From contig JAKSQE010000013.1 in assembly GCA_024404295.1 (NCBI GenBank), forward strand, positions 1 to 15,017: a DNA stretch of 15,017 bases, written 5' to 3'. The position numbers and the translations under genes are program-made. The DNA is from Oscillibacter sp. GTDB lineage: Bacteria > Bacillota > Clostridia > Oscillospirales > Oscillospiraceae. Numbering within the stretch: position 1 is the first letter of the stretch; each line of letters begins with the position of its first letter. Positions 13,618-15,017 of this stretch are shown here, in pieces. Under the pieces are notes generated by a model. The model did not search any database. It was given only the letters and a program-made list of their open reading frames with translations, and was not told the origin of the DNA.

Positions 13618-14271
13618 ATGAAGAAAATCGTAGCGGTCAATGCCGGTCCGCGTACCGGATGGAATACGGATCAACTGATAAAAGCTGCCGCAAAGGGTGC
13701 AGAAGAATCTGGCGCCGAAATTGAATACATCGATCTTTTCAAACTGGAAAAATACACAGGTTGCATTTCCTGCTTCGGTTGCAAGCAAGCGGGATCATAC
13801 GGAAAATGTGTCTGCCATGATAGTCTCTACGATGTCTTGGAAAAAATAAGAAATGCCGACGGCTTAATCATCGGTTCACCGAACTATCTTGGAAATTTGA
13901 CCGCAAGCTTCAGAGCGCTTTACGAAAGGCTGGTATTTCAGTCCTTAACATATAACAAGGAAACCCCCAACTGCAACCAGCACATGATACCGGTTATTCT
14001 GATCATGACCAGCAACTGTGATGAGCAACTGTATGATGCGATCGGCTATGCGACTCTGCTGGAGAACTATAAAGGAACCTTGAATACCTTTGTCGGTCCA
14101 ACAGAAATACTCTGCTGCGGAGACACGCTTCAGGTTAACGATTACGGGAAATACAAGTGGACGATGTTTGATCCGGATGCAAAAAAGGCCCATCATGATG
14201 AAACATTCGGAGCTTATCTCTCGGCAGCATATGGGCTGGGAAAAAATATGATGAACGACCGCACACAATGA
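13618..14271 (+). CDS. Flavodoxin-fold NAD(P)H-dependent oxidoreductase with cysteine cluster
   Basis: 217 residues. The N-terminal strand and phosphate loop (IVAVNAGPRTGWNTDQLI, 4-21) are the FMN-binding signature of the NADPH-dependent FMN reductase/flavodoxin superfamily. GSPNYLGNLTASFRALYERL (86-105) is the second flavin-contact block. Between them lies a cysteine cluster, Cys49, Cys52, Cys55, Cys64 and Cys66 (CX2CX2CX8CXC), close to the CX2CX2CX7C-type motif of iron-sulfur flavoproteins. A short version is also common in plain oxidoreductases of this superfamily. Whether a 4Fe-4S cluster is bound is therefore open. The likely role is electron transfer or reduction of quinones, disulfides or similar acceptors in the cytoplasm; no substrate can be named. 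TGAGGT stands about 7 nt before the ATG. A HAD hydrolase follows 28 nt downstream and is probably in the same transcript. Confidence 0.88.
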   Translation: MKKIVAVNAGPRTGWNTDQLIKAAAKGAEESGAEIEYIDLFKLEKYTGCISCFGCKQAGSYGKCVCHDSLYDVLEKIRNADGLIIGSPNYLGNLTASFRALYERLVFQSLTYNKETPNCNQHMIPVILIMTSNCDEQLYDAIGYATLLENYKGTLNTFVGPTEILCCGDTLQVNDYGKYKWTMFDPDAKKAHHDETFGAYLSAAYGLGKNMMNDRTQ

Positions 14272-14299
14272 GATCCTGTTTTTTGAGGTGGACAAGATT

Positions 14300-14992
14300 A
14301 TGACTGTTTTTTTCGATATAGATGATACACTATACGATCGTGGCCTTCCTTTCATCGCTACTGCTCAGGAATTCTTCCATGATACAGTGGCAGACCCGCG
14401 GAAAGCCTATCGCGCCTGCACTTCCCGTGGAAACGAGGTTTTTCTACCATCCCAGCGCGGTGAAATCAGCATGGACGAGATGTATATCTATCGTTGGTGC
14501 AAAGGATTTGCAGATGTCGGCATCAGCATAACACCAAAGGAAGCACTGGACTTCCAGAGATTATACCGCCAAAATCAGGACCGTATCACCCTCAGTTCGG
14601 TAATTGAGGAAATGTTGCAATATTGTTCTCAAAACGCAGATGGCCTTGGCATCATATCGAATGGCCCGTCCGAGAAACAATGGAATAAAATCAGTCGGCT
14701 CGGCTTAGAACGCTTCATTGCGCGCGACATGATGATTATCTCCGGCGACATTGGCATCGATAAGCCCGATGCAGCCATATTCCGACTCGCAGAACAGCGC
14801 AGTGGCAAACGGCCCGACGAGCTTCTCTACGTGGGGGATTCTCTAAAAAATGATATGTATTCCGCAGCAGCCTGTGGATGGCATACTATTTGGTTCAATT
14901 GTGATGTTTTGCCTGTTCCGACAGATATTCATGCCGATGCCATCGTAGAAACACAAGAGAATCTTGCGGAAGAGATCAGGAGATTCATCTGA
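14300..14992 (+). CDS. HAD superfamily hydrolase (phosphatase-like)
   Basis: 230 residues, apparently complete. All four HAD motifs are present: motif I DIDDT (6-10) with nucleophile Asp6 and acid Asp8, motif II ISNG (119-122, Ser120), motif III Lys155 in DKPD, and motif IV YVGDSLKND (177-185). The helical insert between motifs I and II (about 12-105) is a C1-type cap as in the YjjG/haloacid dehalogenase subfamily. The enzyme probably dephosphorylates a small phosphorylated metabolite, perhaps a nucleotide, but the substrate cannot be read from sequence. The ATG at 14300 is preferred because GAGGTGG is 8-9 nt upstream. The GTG at 14288 in the same frame overlaps that ribosome binding site. 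It forms a pair with the upstream flavoprotein. Only 25 nt remain after its stop. Confidence 0.9.
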   Translation: MTVFFDIDDTLYDRGLPFIATAQEFFHDTVADPRKAYRACTSRGNEVFLPSQRGEISMDEMYIYRWCKGFADVGISITPKEALDFQRLYRQNQDRITLSSVIEEMLQYCSQNADGLGIISNGPSEKQWNKISRLGLERFIARDMMIISGDIGIDKPDAAIFRLAEQRSGKRPDELLYVGDSLKNDMYSAAACGWHTIWFNCDVLPVPTDIHADAIVETQENLAEEIRRFI

Positions 14993-15017
14993 TCTATGAC
15001 GACTTGCTGAAGTAATA

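Noticed and set aside
13440..13640. 66-codon open frame on the minus strand in the gap before the flavoprotein
   Set aside because: It runs through the terminator stem at 13470-13511 and the flavoprotein start, lacks a ribosome binding site and resembles no known protein.
1..15017. Mobile element, CRISPR array, tRNA or prophage remnants
   Set aside because: I looked for terminal inverted repeats, transposase or integrase motifs, regularly spaced repeats and cloverleaf-like segments and saw none. The inverted repeats found are all explained as terminators or short palindromes.

Overview
This 15 kb window looks like ordinary chromosomal DNA from a low-to-medium GC Firmicute. An anaerobic, gut-type Clostridia member (Oscillospiraceae-like) is my inference, because no marker gene fixes the taxon. 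Supporting signs are strong AGGAGG-type ribosome binding sites, several canonical SigA promoters, and a gene set with DegV, DUF1576, YlmH, DUF896, an NSS-type sodium symporter and a zinc-ribbon/Big2/SH3b protein. I see no tRNA, rRNA, CRISPR array, insertion sequence, phage gene or integration site.

Layout, left to right. (1) Positions 2-523: 3' end of a DAACS (SLC1-like) symporter, closed by a strong hairpin terminator. (2) Positions 587-4878, minus strand: an ABC-F (Uup-like) ATPase is upstream. After it comes a two-gene unit with its own promoter, a DUF1576 membrane protein followed by a DegV lipid-binding protein. (3) Positions 5006-6605, plus strand: an RluA-family pseudouridine synthase with a TTG start, then a DUF308/HdeD-like membrane protein ending at a perfect 15-bp hairpin. 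(4) Positions 6730-9495, minus strand: a compact operon of an ABC half-exporter, ylmH (overlapping it by 8 nt) and a DUF896 protein. (5) Positions 9601-10500, minus strand: a membrane-anchored zinc-ribbon/Big2/SH3b protein with its own promoter and terminator. (6) Positions 10672-13355, plus strand: uridine kinase, an unrecognised (perhaps tubby-fold) protein, and a sodium-dependent NSS transporter ending at a 16-bp hairpin. (7) Positions 13618-14992, plus strand: a flavodoxin-fold oxidoreductase and a HAD hydrolase, 28 nt apart.

Most genes are housekeeping or transport functions: uridine salvage, rRNA/tRNA pseudouridylation, ribosome-associated S4 and ABC-F proteins, amino-acid symport and multidrug/lipid-type export. 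They form short independent units, and no gene-free stretch exceeds 300 bases. I found no convincing novel multi-gene system. The better leads are unusual binding-site residues in the DAACS symporter, an internal duplication in the DUF1576 protein and its pairing with DegV, a terminator abutting a promoter at 9530-9595, a five-cysteine flavoprotein, and the unassigned 177-residue protein.
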